From assembly GCF_040833985.1 (NCBI RefSeq), contig NZ_CP162139.1:434001-498000 (forward strand): a stretch of 64,000 nucleotides of DNA. Reading direction: 5' to 3'. The notes beneath the pieces were generated by a model, which was not told where the DNA came from, searched no databases, and saw only the letters and a list, made by a program, of their open reading frames with translations. A program made the position numbers and the translations under genes. This document shows positions 37,079-47,007 of this stretch, one piece after another; position 1 is the stretch's first letter; each line of letters begins with the position of its first letter. This DNA is from Leptospira sp. WS4.C2 (lineage in GTDB: Bacteria > Spirochaetota > Leptospiria > Leptospirales > Leptospiraceae).

Positions 37079-38731
37079 TTAGTCTCTTTTGATTAGACTA
37101 GGGTGGTATCCTTCCGGTGCATCAAATCCTAAAAGATCCATCATTGTTGCTGCAACATTGGCTAGTCCCTTTTCTTTTAAGTCCTGATTGAGTTTAATTT
37201 TTCCCTTTGGATCATAAAGAACGAATTGTACTGGGTTTAATGTGTGGCTTGTTTTCGGAACAGGTTTTCCGTCTTTCGATGTTTCCGCCGTTCCCTTTTT
37301 TGTGAGTTGGTACATCTCGTCTGCATTTCCATGGTCAGCCGTAATACATAATACAGTTTCTGTTTCATCACAGATTTTTTTGATTCGGTCTAAACATACA
37401 TCCAGATACTCCAATCCACGAACGGTAGCACCCATATTTCCAGTATGCCCCACCATATCTCCGTTAGCATAATTGACTCGTAAAAATGGAAATTTGTGAG
37501 ATGTTAATGCAAGTACTAAGTTGTCTGTAATTTCTTTTGCTTTCATTTCTGGTTTTTGGTCAAAAGGAATGATGTCTGATTTTACTTCTTCATATGTTTC
37601 CAAAGTTTGATTGAAATATCCAGACCGGTTTCCGTTCCAGAAAAAAGTTACGTGCCCATACTTTTGTGTTTCAGACAAAGCATACTGAGCAATTCCTTCA
37701 TTGGCAAAGTATTCTCCCATGGTGCGATCAATTACAGGAGGGGCAACTAAGTATTGTTTGGGGATAAACAGATCTCCGTCGTATTGCATCATCCCTGCAA
37801 ATTCAACTTTGGGAAATCGTTTTCTGTTGAAGTTGGTTAATGAATCCTCTGTAAAGGCTCTAGATATTTCGATTGCACGGTCACCACGAAAGTTAAAAAA
37901 TACTACAGAATCATTATCTTCTACTTTACCAACGGGTTTCCCATTGGAATCACCAATCACAAATCCTGGTAGGTATTGATCAATGACTGATGGATTTTCT
38001 TGTCGGAAAGTTTCAATTGCTTCTTTTGCGGATTTGAAGTTACGACCTTCTCCTTCGACATGGTGGTTCCAACCTCTTTCTACCATAGACCAATCGGCAT
38101 CATACCGATCCATGGTGAGTTCCATTCTTCCACCACCAGATGCAATTAGAATGTCGATTCCCTTATTCCTATAGGAATCCAAATATTCTTCAAAAGGGTT
38201 TAGATAGTCTAACGCTGATTTTTCGGGTACGTCCCTTCCATCTAAAAGAATATGAAGTCGTATCTTTTTAATATCTTGTTTGATTGCATTGTCTATCATA
38301 GCCTTTAGGTGATCTATATGGCTATGGACATTTCCATCTGAGAACAATCCAAGAAAATGAAATGTAGATTGTTTTGATTTACAGTTGGAAACACATTTAT
38401 TCCAAATTGGACCTGAAAATAAACTTCCATTTTCTATCGATTGAGAAACCAATTTGGCTCCTTGATCAAAAATTCTTCCCGAACCTAGAACATTATGACC
38501 AACCTCAGAATTACCCATATCATCATCACTGGGCATTCCCACTGCCGTTCCATGTGCTTTTAATAAAACTGTGGGGTGAGTTTTCCAAAGTCCCTTTAAG
38601 ACAGGCATTTGGGCCTTTGCAACGGCGTTTCCGTTTTCATATCCTTTTTCTGTAAATCCAACTCCATCTAAGATGATGAGTAAAACTTGTTTGGTTAGTG
38701 AACCATTTGGATTTTTTTTTAGAGTTAACAT
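37079..38731 (-). CDS. gpmI: Phosphoglycerate mutase, 2,3-bisphosphoglycerate-independent
   Basis: Glycolytic enzyme that interconverts 3- and 2-phosphoglycerate with two Mn ions. The 550-residue length is typical of the alkaline-phosphatase-like GpmI. Asp22 in LIILDGVG and Ser75 in [11 protein letters not shown] (the phosphorylated nucleophile) are in place, as are [42 protein letters not shown] and [12 protein letters not shown]. It lies 15 bases upstream of the serine hydrolase gene in the same direction. Confidence 0.95.
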   Translation of the reverse strand: MLTLKKNPNGSLTKQVLLIILDGVGFTEKGYENGNAVAKAQMPVLKGLWKTHPTVLLKAHGTAVGMPSDDDMGNSEVGHNVLGSGRIFDQGAKLVSQSIENGSLFSGPIWNKCVSNCKSKQSTFHFLGLFSDGNVHSHIDHLKAMIDNAIKQDIKKIRLHILLDGRDVPEKSALDYLNPFEEYLDSYRNKGIDILIASGGGRMELTMDRYDADWSMVERGWNHHVEGEGRNFKSAKEAIETFRQENPSVIDQYLPGFVIGDSNGKPVGKVEDNDSVVFFNFRGDRAIEISRAFTEDSLTNFNRKRFPKVEFAGMMQYDGDLFIPKQYLVAPPVIDRTMGEYFANEGIAQYALSETQKYGHVTFFWNGNRSGYFNQTLETYEEVKSDIIPFDQKPEMKAKEITDNLVLALTSHKFPFLRVNYANGDMVGHTGNMGATVRGLEYLDVCLDRIKKICDETETVLCITADHGNADEMYQLTKKGTAETSKDGKPVPKTSHTLNPVQFVLYDPKGKIKLNQDLKEKGLANVAATMMDLLGFDAPEGYHPSLIKRD

Positions 38732-38766
38732 AAATTAGATTCCCCTGTCTTTTTCCACTCTGAGAT

Positions 38767-40266
38767 TTATTGAAGATTTTGCAACTGGAAGATATCAAAA
38801 GGTGTTAGTTCCACTGAACTTGGAATTGGATTTAAAAGTACGTTTCCCAAATTGGAGTCATAAACATAAATTCCTGGTCGGGTGAAATCCGTAGATCCAA
38901 CCAACAATTTGCCTTCACTCGTCAGTAGTAAACCAGAGAGACTGATTCCGATATTTCCAGGAATTTGTAAAAGTGTTCCGATACGTTCGCCAGTTCGCGG
39001 ACGAAAGGCTTGGACTGTTTTTGTAAATCCCGCATCTAATACGGCTGCAAATCCCAATTCTTCGTTTTTGATTTGGAAAGCGAGAATATCTCCTCCCGCT
39101 ATTTCTTCGGCAAACAGACGATTGGCGTGAAATTGACGAGTGCTCAAACGAAAGGCGACAATACCTGCATCAATTTGCGAAATAAAGCCAACACGTCCCA
39201 CGCAGGAAAAAACCAAATGTGGTTCGCCAAACAAATTTACCTTTTGGATTTTAGAACTTGGATTTCGATAAGGTAAGGTGTAGATCGATCTAATTTGATT
39301 TATATCCATATCTATTTCCACTAGATATGAATCAGAGTTAGGTGGCAGATAACCAGATACATCATTTCTATCAAGTCGTTGTAATAATACAAACAAACTT
39401 GATCCGTCCTGAACCATGTAAGAGGATTCAACCGAACTATCAGGAATTCCAGAAGTAGAATAGGTTTCTCTTAATGAAATAAAAGAAACACCACCAATTT
39501 TTGTTCCATTTGATCTGGAATAAATAGCCAATTCATCAGAATTATATAGGCTTACGAAATATTTATCGTTCCAAACAGAAATGTCTTGGGGATTTTTACC
39601 TTGTCCAACACTAAACTCTTGTTCGGTGATAAATCCTAATTGAGGATTCAATACCTGAATGCTGTCGCGATTCAAACGATTGACAATAAATACTCTGTCA
39701 TTTGTGTATCTTCCCACCGCATCTGAATGGATTGGAATCGAAGTGGGAAATGTTGTAAATGAGTTTGGTTCAAACGTTTTGAACCTCCCACCACTTGCAA
39801 AATCCGAAGTGACAACACCAACGGATGTGGGAGATGCCGATAAAAATAAAAACTGAAACAGACTTGGCTTTTCAATTTCCAATTGAGCACATTGCAATTG
39901 CAAAAATATGCAGAGTAGAGTGAATCGAAAGCCATGTTCGGGATTTATGCGTTGCCCGTTTAACCGCGAGCAAGATTTATTGGAAGTTTGGATCCAATTT
40001 TTGGTGGGTAATAACCGTATAGCGTATATTTCCCATATGGTTTTGTATACGAAGTGCGAATATTTTACTGTGAATAAACGTATAGCAAATATTTCCCGCA
40101 CGGTTTTGTATGCGAAGTGCGAATATCTTGCTGTGAATAATCGTATTGCAAATATTTCCCACACGGTTTTGTATGCGAAGTGCGAATATTTTCGAGCAGA
40201 TAACTGTATTGCGTTTAAAAACCGACAATACCAAGAAAGTTTAGATCCAACAATTTTTGTTTTCAT
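38767..40266 (-). CDS. Beta-propeller (YVTN-like) lipoprotein; true start uncertain
   Basis: The recognisable protein starts near residue 112 with a lipoprotein signal segment RFTLLCIFLQLQCAQLE (lipobox LQLQC). The rest is made of repeated strands with RYTNDRVFIVNRLNRDSIQV, GKNPQDISVWNDKYFVSLYN and similar units, which look like a beta-propeller. The upstream 110 residues come from the 63-bp tandem repeat and have no ATG, GTG or TTG between the repeat and the lipobox. A natural-looking ATG GCT TTC lies at 39935 but one base out of frame, so a small frameshift at the start is likely. The receptor gene lies immediately upstream; a surface-exposed partner lipoprotein similar in arrangement to BtuG is possible. 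Confidence 0.65.
   Translation of the reverse strand: MKTKIVGSKLSWYCRFLNAIQLSARKYSHFAYKTVWEIFAIRLFTARYSHFAYKTVREIFAIRLFTVKYSHFVYKTIWEIYAIRLLPTKNWIQTSNKSCSRLNGQRINPEHGFRFTLLCIFLQLQCAQLEIEKPSLFQFLFLSASPTSVGVVTSDFASGGRFKTFEPNSFTTFPTSIPIHSDAVGRYTNDRVFIVNRLNRDSIQVLNPQLGFITEQEFSVGQGKNPQDISVWNDKYFVSLYNSDELAIYSRSNGTKIGGVSFISLRETYSTSGIPDSSVESSYMVQDGSSLFVLLQRLDRNDVSGYLPPNSDSYLVEIDMDINQIRSIYTLPYRNPSSKIQKVNLFGEPHLVFSCVGRVGFISQIDAGIVAFRLSTRQFHANRLFAEEIAGGDILAFQIKNEELGFAAVLDAGFTKTVQAFRPRTGERIGTLLQIPGNIGISLSGLLLTSEGKLLVGSTDFTRPGIYVYDSNLGNVLLNPIPSSVELTPFDIFQLQNLQ
40010..40215. repeat. Tandem repeat, 63-bp unit, about 3.3 copies
   Basis: Units start at 40010, 40073 and 40136, with a partial fourth from 40199. 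Each contains GTAT(A/T)GC, ATATTTCCC, GGTTTTGTAT and CGAAGTGCGAATAT. The unit length is divisible by three, and the repeat is free of stop codons in several frames on both strands, which explains open frames on either strand here. It lies between the receptor and propeller lipoprotein genes. It may be a transcription-factor binding array, an mRNA structural element, or simply an unstable minisatellite. Confidence 0.9.
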
Positions 40267-42335
40267 TAGAACTTGTAACTCCCTGTAAAATAGTAACTTC
40301 TTCCAGGCAACGGATAACCTACCAAATCTTCCACTCGTTTATCTGATAGGTTGCGAACTTCAAATCCTAAAATCAATTCGTTTCCTGTTTCTAAATTTTT
40401 ATAAGGTATGTACTGGATATAGAGGTTCCAAAATTGTCTTGAAGGCAAATAACCTAAATATTCGTTTGTTCGGTCTCTGAAGTTTGCACCAATATACTGA
40501 TACTCCAATCCAATTTCTCCAAAGTCTTTGAAAAAAGAGATTAAGGCACTTCCTTGGCTTTTGGAGCGAAGGGGAAGGTATTTGCCATTTAACGTCGGTG
40601 ATTCGGAATAATTTTTTGCATCTTGGTATGTATAGTTAAAATTAAATTTTAATCCTTTGTTCCAAATCACATTATGACTTGTTTCTAAACCGCGGATGAG
40701 GGCTTGGTCCACGTTTTCCGGCCTGAGTGTAAATTGTGAGTTTGGCAAAAACAAAATCATGTCGTAAATTCTTTTTTGAAAAACAGAAATATCGGATTGA
40801 ATTTTCCAGTTGGCATAAGGTTTTGTAGTGAGATAAAAACCAAAATCTCCGTTTCTGCTTTGTTCTGGTCGCAGTTTAGTATTTCCTATGATACTTCCAC
40901 GTTCACCAAATAACTCTAAAAAGGTGGGAATTCGAAAATCTTTGCTAATATTGGCTAGTGTTCCGAATTCCAAATTCTCTTTTTTAATCCAAACAATTTT
41001 AATTCCAAAACTTGGATTGGTGAATGCCTGTTTTACATAAAAAACATCACTTAGCGGATCGAGTAGTTGGCTTCGAACACCGGTTTCATCCTTTCCAAAC
41101 CGGTCCGTATATCGCTCCCAACGAATTTGGGGGACTAAAAAAAGTCGGTTCGAAAATAGTCTAATTTCATCTTGAAAGGTAGCACTCAAAGTATCGCGAC
41201 GTTTTTTTGGTTCTTTCCTTTCTGTTTCATGGTCGAAACGTTTTTCATATCTTGTGAAAAACTCTTGTTCTGTTTGAAAGGAAGTTCGAATCACTTGGTT
41301 GTATTCTAATAAATAGAATGTCGGTGTTAGTTGGAATCCATATTGGTTGGTTTTGGTAAATGCGTTTGGGGTTCCGTAACTAAATTCTGATTTAGGATCA
41401 AAAAAATCATCTTTGGAAAAGTTACCATAAGTTTTAGTTTCTAGTGTTAGGTTCTGCAATAAAAATTCATTGGTTTCCGTTGTAATTGCAGTTGAGAGTT
41501 TGCTGAATACACGTTCTACGGAAGCGGTCTGTCTGTTTCCGGGTCCGGGTAACCCTTGTTTTCTATGGATGTAATCGTTTAGTAAATTGATTTTGGTTTT
41601 ACCAAATTCAAACGAGATATTCCCAGTAAAACCTGTCTTTCTGAATTGTGCGTTTCTACGAGTGTCAATGGAATCGTCGTAAGTGTTGAATAAAACTGTA
41701 CCTTTGTTATTGAGATAACTAAAGTTTTGGTCCGAAGTTTCCTGGAGTGCCTGCACAAAATAAGAACCACCAACAAATTGGTCCATGTGCGTAACCGTCG
41801 CTTTTGCGGTTTTAAAACTTCCACCCATCAAATTGATTCGAGTCACTGGTTTATCAATTTTAGATTTGGAAACTAAATTGATGGAACCACCAATGGAAGA
41901 TCCAGAAAATCCTGCCGGTGTTCCCGATTTATAGATTTCAATTTTTTCTAAATTATCAAAGGGCAGGTCAGCTAAATTGATTTCGCCACCCATGGAGTTG
42001 TTTATGGGAACTCCATTCCAATAGATTTTTGTTTGGTTGGGGTTGGTTCCTCTTAATGACAAAGTGGAATAGGAACCAAGTCCACCGTATTGCCTGACTC
42101 GAACGCCCGCTTCTCGGTTTAATACGTCGGGTAAGCTCATATAGCGCGTGTTTGTTTGTGATAAATCAATTTCCTTTTGAAATCCAGTTGGATTTTTTGT
42201 GAAATTGGAATTTTTTGACTGGCTGTCTAAGTTTGCTCGGATCTCTACTTCTTTCGGGTCTTTGTTTTGTGCAACTAGAGTGAGGGGTCCAAAACATAGG
42301 CAGAGGAGAAAATAGAATCTGAAATTAGAAATCAT
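40266..42335 (-). CDS. TonB-dependent outer-membrane receptor (BtuB-like)
   Basis: A 689-residue outer-membrane transporter. A signal peptide ends near residue 22 (LVAQNK). The plug domain (about 55-160) has LPDVLNREAGVRVRQYGG, TLSLRGTNPNQTKIYWNGVPI and IEIYKSGTPAGFSGSSIGG, all typical. The 22-strand barrel follows and ends in the C-terminal aromatic YYFTGSYKF. No clear TonB box beyond the EVEIRA segment near 29 is assured. Size and plug motifs fit the BtuB/COG4206 group, so cobalamin or a siderophore is possible. It sits directly upstream of the propeller lipoprotein. The 82 bases upstream hold no riboswitch. Confidence 0.85.
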   Translation of the reverse strand: MISNFRFYFLLCLCFGPLTLVAQNKDPKEVEIRANLDSQSKNSNFTKNPTGFQKEIDLSQTNTRYMSLPDVLNREAGVRVRQYGGLGSYSTLSLRGTNPNQTKIYWNGVPINNSMGGEINLADLPFDNLEKIEIYKSGTPAGFSGSSIGGSINLVSKSKIDKPVTRINLMGGSFKTAKATVTHMDQFVGGSYFVQALQETSDQNFSYLNNKGTVLFNTYDDSIDTRRNAQFRKTGFTGNISFEFGKTKINLLNDYIHRKQGLPGPGNRQTASVERVFSKLSTAITTETNEFLLQNLTLETKTYGNFSKDDFFDPKSEFSYGTPNAFTKTNQYGFQLTPTFYLLEYNQVIRTSFQTEQEFFTRYEKRFDHETERKEPKKRRDTLSATFQDEIRLFSNRLFLVPQIRWERYTDRFGKDETGVRSQLLDPLSDVFYVKQAFTNPSFGIKIVWIKKENLEFGTLANISKDFRIPTFLELFGERGSIIGNTKLRPEQSRNGDFGFYLTTKPYANWKIQSDISVFQKRIYDMILFLPNSQFTLRPENVDQALIRGLETSHNVIWNKGLKFNFNYTYQDAKNYSESPTLNGKYLPLRSKSQGSALISFFKDFGEIGLEYQYIGANFRDRTNEYLGYLPSRQFWNLYIQYIPYKNLETGNELILGFEVRNLSDKRVEDLVGYPLPGRSYYFTGSYKF

Positions 42336-42417
42336 GGAGCTTTATTTTCTCGGTACCTGCCAAACTGGAGCATGAAAATTGAGTGTCAATTCCCTAAAGG
42401 AAAAAAGCATTGTCCCC

Positions 42418-43419
42418 ATGAAGCATTACGACGTATTCGGTGTAGGGAACGCCCTGGTAGATATCATTGCCTTTATTGATCCCAATTTTTTACAAAAACA
42501 AAATATCACCAAGGGTGTGATGACTCTTGTAGATGAGTCTAGGCAAGGTCAAATTCTTGCCGACCTTCATGATGAAAAGAAAGAACTTCGCTCTGGTGGA
42601 AGTGCCGCAAACACAATGATCGCCATTGCAAACTCCGGTGGAACTTGTTGTTATACGGGAAAAGTCACTCATGATACTTATGGTGAATTCTATAAAAAAG
42701 ATATGGAAGACGCAGGAGTTTTGTTTGAAACTATTCCTGATGTTAATGGTCACACTGGTACTTGTGTTGTATTAACTACTCCTGATGCCGAAAGAACCAT
42801 GCTTACCAATCTTGCTATCTCTACATCCCTTGGTCCCAATGATATTGATGTAGAAAACTTAAAAAAGAGTAAGTTTGTTTATGTAGAAGGTTATTTATGG
42901 GATGGTGATTCTACAAAAAAAGCAAGTGAACTGACCATGAAAGTGGCAAAGGAAAATAATGTAAAAGTATCTTTTACTTATAGTGATCCTTTTTGTGTAA
43001 ATCGTTCTAGGGATGAATTTATCCATCTAACAAAAGAATATGTGGATGTTGTTTTTTGTAATACAGAAGAAGGTTTAGCACTCAGTGGAGCAAAAACTGC
43101 AGAAGAAGCTGTTGAATTTATATCCAAACTTTGCCCGCTTGTGTTTATGACTTCAGGGAAAGAAGGGGCTTATGTAGCCGAAAATGGTAAAATCACTTTA
43201 GTTCCAGGTTTTCCTGTAAAACCGATTGATACGACAGGAGCTGGGGATGCCTTTGCCGCTGGAGTTTTGTATGGACTGACCCAAGGGTATTCATCACAAA
43301 AATCAGCTCGTTGGGGAAATTATGTGGCCTCTCGCATTGTTTGTGAAGTGGGACCTCGTTTGTCTGTTCGCCTGATGGGAAGACAAGACGAGATTTTAGA
43401 AGGGTTTAAAGAGACTTAA
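42418..43419 (+). CDS. PfkB-family carbohydrate/nucleoside kinase, probable adenosine kinase
   Basis: A 333-residue ribokinase-fold enzyme from the ATG at 42418 (MKHYDVFGVGNALVDI). The substrate signature GGSAANTMIAIANSGG and the catalytic DTTGAGDAFAAGVLYG near the C terminus, with the aspartate base, are clear. The short GVGNALVDI start and the NTEEGLALSG segment resemble bacterial adenosine kinase/sugar kinases of this subgroup. An in-frame TTG at 42379 would add 13 residues but has no better ribosome binding site. Substrate remains to be settled. Confidence 0.82.
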   Translation: MKHYDVFGVGNALVDIIAFIDPNFLQKQNITKGVMTLVDESRQGQILADLHDEKKELRSGGSAANTMIAIANSGGTCCYTGKVTHDTYGEFYKKDMEDAGVLFETIPDVNGHTGTCVVLTTPDAERTMLTNLAISTSLGPNDIDVENLKKSKFVYVEGYLWDGDSTKKASELTMKVAKENNVKVSFTYSDPFCVNRSRDEFIHLTKEYVDVVFCNTEEGLALSGAKTAEEAVEFISKLCPLVFMTSGKEGAYVAENGKITLVPGFPVKPIDTTGAGDAFAAGVLYGLTQGYSSQKSARWGNYVASRIVCEVGPRLSVRLMGRQDEILEGFKET

Positions 43420-43422
43420 TAC

Positions 43423-43821
43423 TTACTGCATTTTTTTCGAATCTTCCCAAAGGGTTTTGATTTTATCAGCAATTTCAAGAGGGGCAAAGGGTTTTTCAAT
43501 CACGCCGATGCCTCCTCTTTTTTGGTATTCCAAAATTTCATTTTTTAAAACACGAGAAGTCATAAAGGCAACAGGAATCGATTTGGTTTCTGGAAATATT
43601 TTTAACTCTTCAATGAGCTCCATTCCATTCATTCCAGGCATCAAAACATCTAACAAGATCAAGTCGGGTTGCAAAATGATTGCCTTTTGTAATCCTTCTG
43701 GGCCGGTTTTTGCAAAACTTACTTGATAGGTTGAATTGAATTCTAAAGCAATCCGAAGTATTTCCACAATATCTTCTTCGTCTTCAACGATTAACACATG
43801 TTTTAAGATAGATTCTGTCAT
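43423..43821 (-). CDS. Stand-alone response regulator receiver domain
   Basis: A 132-residue CheY-like protein. Acidic pair Glu-Asp in IVEDEEDI, phospho-acceptor Asp in LILLDVLMPGM (near residue 56), the Thr in AFMTSR and the Lys in IEKPF are all present, so it should be phosphorylated. There is no output domain. The ATG overlaps the stop of the upstream histidine kinase gene in an ATGA junction, making the kinase its likely partner. Confidence 0.93.
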   Translation of the reverse strand: MTESILKHVLIVEDEEDIVEILRIALEFNSTYQVSFAKTGPEGLQKAIILQPDLILLDVLMPGMNGMELIEELKIFPETKSIPVAFMTSRVLKNEILEYQKRGGIGVIEKPFAPLEIADKIKTLWEDSKKMQ

Positions 43822-45314
43822 TGATTGAATCCTGGGTTTACTATTGGAAATTCAATGGTAAAAACAGTTCCTTTATCATCAGAAGTGAAAAATATTTTAC
43901 CTTTCATGGCTTCCACAAAACCTTTTGTGATGGATAACCCGAGTCCAGAACCACCCACCAATTTATCCTTAGGCGGTGCCCCTTGCGCAAACCGGTGAAA
44001 TAATCGAGGTGCAAAATTGGGATCAATCCCTGGGCCATTGTCTTTAATCAAAATTTGTGCATGAGTGTCTGTTGGAACCACAGTGATATACACTTCTGAA
44101 AATTTGGGTGTGTATTTCACAGCATTGGAGATAAGATTGGTGATACAATGATTCAACCTGTCTTCATCCACATAAACAGATGTCGAAGGAAAGTTATGAT
44201 CATAGTTTAATAGAACATGGTATTGTTCGGCAAAGGTTCTCATTCCATCTACAGAACTTTGCAAAATTTCTTCTAATCGGTAGGTTCGAAATTTGAAATT
44301 GATATTTCCTGAATCTAACGCTTCAATGTCGAGTAGGTCTGTTACAAAACGTACAAGTCTTTGTGTATTTTTGCGGCAAATGTTGAGTAAAGATTTAGTT
44401 TGGTTAGAAAGTTCTCCAGCAACTCCCGCAAGTAACAAATCGATTGATCCTTTAATCGAAGTAAGAGGGGTTCGCAATTCATGGCTTACCAAACTAATGA
44501 ATTCGTTTTTTAATGCTTCCGCCTTTTTCCGTTCGGTGATATTTCGAACAATAGCTAGGATGTCTTTCTCTCCAGTTTTAGTAAACCGAGCTTCAAAGTA
44601 TTTTTCACCATCGTAATCCTCGATGGAATACTCATAAGTTTTCGTATCACCCATTTCTAAAACTTGTTCTAATATGGATTCAATGTCTGATAATTTTTTA
44701 GTTGGGAATAGATTTTCAATTCTTGTGAACCGGATGCCTTCTTCATTGTGAGAATCCCAACCCTTAAAATCTGGAAATTCTTTATGATCAATAACGGATC
44801 CATCTTTGTGAATTCCGTACAATTTGTCCGGTAGAGAATTTAATATGGCTTTGTTTTTTATAAGAACTTGGCTGTAATTGTCTTTGGCATTTTTTTCAGA
44901 GGTGACTTCTGTCGCAATGATGATGGTAAAGTTTTCCTGAGGGAAAACCTGTGTATCAAACCATCCTTTTGATTCCAAAAAGAATTCTCCATACCGGAAT
45001 GTTTCCTTACTTTTGATGGCATGGGCCAATTTTTTACCAAATTCGGTCACATCAATGTTCGGGAACAAATTCCAAATGCTCTGCCCGAGCATCTCTTTTG
45101 CCGATTTTTCCACCATCGCTTCAGCGGAAGAATTTACGTAAGTGTAATTTCCATCCTTATCTAAGACAAAGACGGCATTGGAGCGGGATTCCAGGATTTT
45201 GTCGAGGTATTGGGGCACAAATTTGTGCCAATTCTGTTGCAGAAGTTGCTTTGCATCAAAAAAGCTGTCTTCATCCTTGAAAAAGCTTTTGATTTTTTCC
45301 AGAAATTCATTCAT
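43818..45314 (-). CDS. PAS-domain sensor histidine kinase
   Basis: A 498-residue soluble kinase without membrane segments. A PAS domain is at about 40-125 (LDKDGNYTYVNSSAEAMVEKS), a second PAS-like region at about 150-265, then the HisKA helix with the phospho-acceptor His in LVSHELRTPLTSIKGS and the ATPase domain with NLISNAVKYTP, IKDNGPGIDP and GGSGLGLSITKG. All catalytic boxes are intact. It is coupled to the receiver protein downstream. Likely senses an intracellular signal such as redox or ligand via PAS. Confidence 0.93.
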   Translation of the reverse strand: MNEFLEKIKSFFKDEDSFFDAKQLLQQNWHKFVPQYLDKILESRSNAVFVLDKDGNYTYVNSSAEAMVEKSAKEMLGQSIWNLFPNIDVTEFGKKLAHAIKSKETFRYGEFFLESKGWFDTQVFPQENFTIIIATEVTSEKNAKDNYSQVLIKNKAILNSLPDKLYGIHKDGSVIDHKEFPDFKGWDSHNEEGIRFTRIENLFPTKKLSDIESILEQVLEMGDTKTYEYSIEDYDGEKYFEARFTKTGEKDILAIVRNITERKKAEALKNEFISLVSHELRTPLTSIKGSIDLLLAGVAGELSNQTKSLLNICRKNTQRLVRFVTDLLDIEALDSGNINFKFRTYRLEEILQSSVDGMRTFAEQYHVLLNYDHNFPSTSVYVDEDRLNHCITNLISNAVKYTPKFSEVYITVVPTDTHAQILIKDNGPGIDPNFAPRLFHRFAQGAPPKDKLVGGSGLGLSITKGFVEAMKGKIFFTSDDKGTVFTIEFPIVNPGFNQ

Positions 45315-45346
45315 AGGTGCAGGTATACGAAAACTAAACCAGAGTT

Positions 45347-46276
45347 ATGATTCAAGTCAGCAATTTATCAAAATTTTACGGCGAAAAACGAGCCATCTCA
45401 GGGCTTAATTTCAAATTAGAAAAGGGCGAAATCGTCGGTCTTTTGGGACTGAACGGCGCAGGGAAAACCACTACCATTCGAATCCTTACCGGGTATTTGA
45501 TTCCTAGTGCGGGTGATGCATCCATTGATGGAAAGTCCATCTTTGACTTTCCAATGGAAGCCAAACAGAAAATAGGTTACCTTCCCGAGACTCCTCCTCT
45601 CTACGAAGACATGACAATCACAGAGTATCTTACTTTTGTGGGTCGGATCAAAAAAATTGAGGACACCAAACTTGGTTCCGAAATTGAAAAAGTCCTTTTT
45701 AAAACCAACATTACAACTGTTAAAGATAAGTTGATTGGAACTTTATCACTCGGTTTTCGCAAACGTGTGGGAATTGCACAAGCGATCCTTGGCGATCCTG
45801 AGATTGTCATTATGGATGAACCCATATCGGGTCTTGATCCCAAACAAATTGTTGAAATTCGTAATTTGATTCGCAGTCTTGCAGGGGACCATACAGTTCT
45901 TATTTCCAGTCATATCCTAACTGAGATTTATAAAACTTGTGATAAGTTTTTATTTTTACACAAAGGAAGCCTCAAACAGGAATTTTCTTTGTCTCGTTTA
46001 GAGGAAGAAATGAATCGGCTTGCCGGATGGGAAGTGGGTCTTTCTGGAAAAAATGCAGAAGAACTCCACACCTTCGTCAAATCAGTGATAGGTGATGGTG
46101 ATACTGTGGCAGAACTCGGAACCAATAAAGAAGAAATTCAATTTTTGGTGCGAACCACAAATCAAAAACAATTTAAAGAATCTTTGTTTTCCAAAGCATT
46201 GGCGGGTGGAATCCAAATTGAATCTTTAAAAAAACAAGAAGTGTCTTTAGAACAGATTTTTATGGAGAAAATATGA
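45347..46276 (+). CDS. ABC transporter ATP-binding protein (GldA-like)
   Basis: A 309-residue ATPase subunit. Walker A is [10 protein letters not shown], the signature is [14 protein letters not shown], Walker B is [14 protein letters not shown], and the switch histidine is in ISSHIL. A C-terminal extension of about 90 residues is typical of ABC-2 type exporters. It begins an operon with the permease, a GldG-like protein and a DUF4340 protein, matching the order of the GldAFG-type cluster known from gliding bacteria but also found in many non-gliders. Cargo is unknown. Confidence 0.9.
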   Translation: MIQVSNLSKFYGEKRAISGLNFKLEKGEIVGLLGLNGAGKTTTIRILTGYLIPSAGDASIDGKSIFDFPMEAKQKIGYLPETPPLYEDMTITEYLTFVGRIKKIEDTKLGSEIEKVLFKTNITTVKDKLIGTLSLGFRKRVGIAQAILGDPEIVIMDEPISGLDPKQIVEIRNLIRSLAGDHTVLISSHILTEIYKTCDKFLFLHKGSLKQEFSLSRLEEEMNRLAGWEVGLSGKNAEELHTFVKSVIGDGDTVAELGTNKEEIQFLVRTTNQKQFKESLFSKALAGGIQIESLKKQEVSLEQIFMEKI

Positions 46277-47004
46277 ACTGGCAATCGGCTGTTTGGATCT
46301 ATAAAAAAGAATTACGATTATTTTTTGGAACTTATATGGGACCTTTGGTTCTTGGCGGAACTGCATTTCTCAATGCACTTTTTGTGATGATTCTGAATTT
46401 TAATGGTACGGCAAATTATGAAATTGCAACCTACATCACATTCATTTCTTTTATGACAACCATTCTCATCGCAATGGTGATCATTTCGATGGGATCAATT
46501 GTGGAAGAAAGAAACAAAGGAACTTTGGAATTACTTTTTACATCTCCCATTACCGATTTGGAAATTGTATTTGGTAAATTTCTATTTGGTGTCACAGTTT
46601 GTGGTATCATCACCATCTTTATCAACGGATTGTTTCCTTTACTTCTCTATTCTTTTTGGAAGGCTCCGTTTTATATGGTAGCTTCTGGTAGCGTGGGAGT
46701 GTTTTTGTTAGGTGTTTTTACCTTTACCATAGGAATGTTTGGTTCCAGTCTTGGAAAAAATCAAATGATATCTCTTTTGATATCGGTTCTTATCATTTTG
46801 ACACTTTGGGTCGTTGGATATTTTTCTCATCTATTCCAAGCAACCACAAGAAAGGTTCTATTTCATTTACATATATTTTCTCACTTTGCTGCTTTTGCAA
46901 AGGGTGTGGTTCCATTAACTGGAATTGTGTTTTTCCTTAGCGGAACATTTTTGTTCTTATATCTTACCGTAAAGGTCTTGGAATCCAGGAGATGGAGGGG
47001 ATAG
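46273..47004 (+). CDS. ABC-2 type permease (GldF-like)
   Basis: A 243-residue inner-membrane protein with about six helices. The segment [29 protein letters not shown] between helices two and three is the ABC-2 permease coupling element. Its ATG overlaps the stop of the ATPase gene by four bases, and it is followed after three bases by the GldG-like gene. Confidence 0.9.
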   Translation: MNWQSAVWIYKKELRLFFGTYMGPLVLGGTAFLNALFVMILNFNGTANYEIATYITFISFMTTILIAMVIISMGSIVEERNKGTLELLFTSPITDLEIVFGKFLFGVTVCGIITIFINGLFPLLLYSFWKAPFYMVASGSVGVFLLGVFTFTIGMFGSSLGKNQMISLLISVLIILTLWVVGYFSHLFQATTRKVLFHLHIFSHFAAFAKGVVPLTGIVFFLSGTFLFLYLTVKVLESRRWRG

Positions 47005-47007
47005 ACC

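Noticed and set aside
39908..40288. Rightward open frame of 126 codons through the tandem repeat
   Set aside because: It exists only because the 63-bp unit lacks stops in several frames; it overlaps the lipoprotein signal peptide on the other strand and has no family features.
42336..42417. Cobalamin riboswitch upstream of the TonB-dependent receptor
   Set aside because: The gap to the divergent kinase gene is about 80 bases, too short for a B12 riboswitch, and no conserved B12 box was seen.
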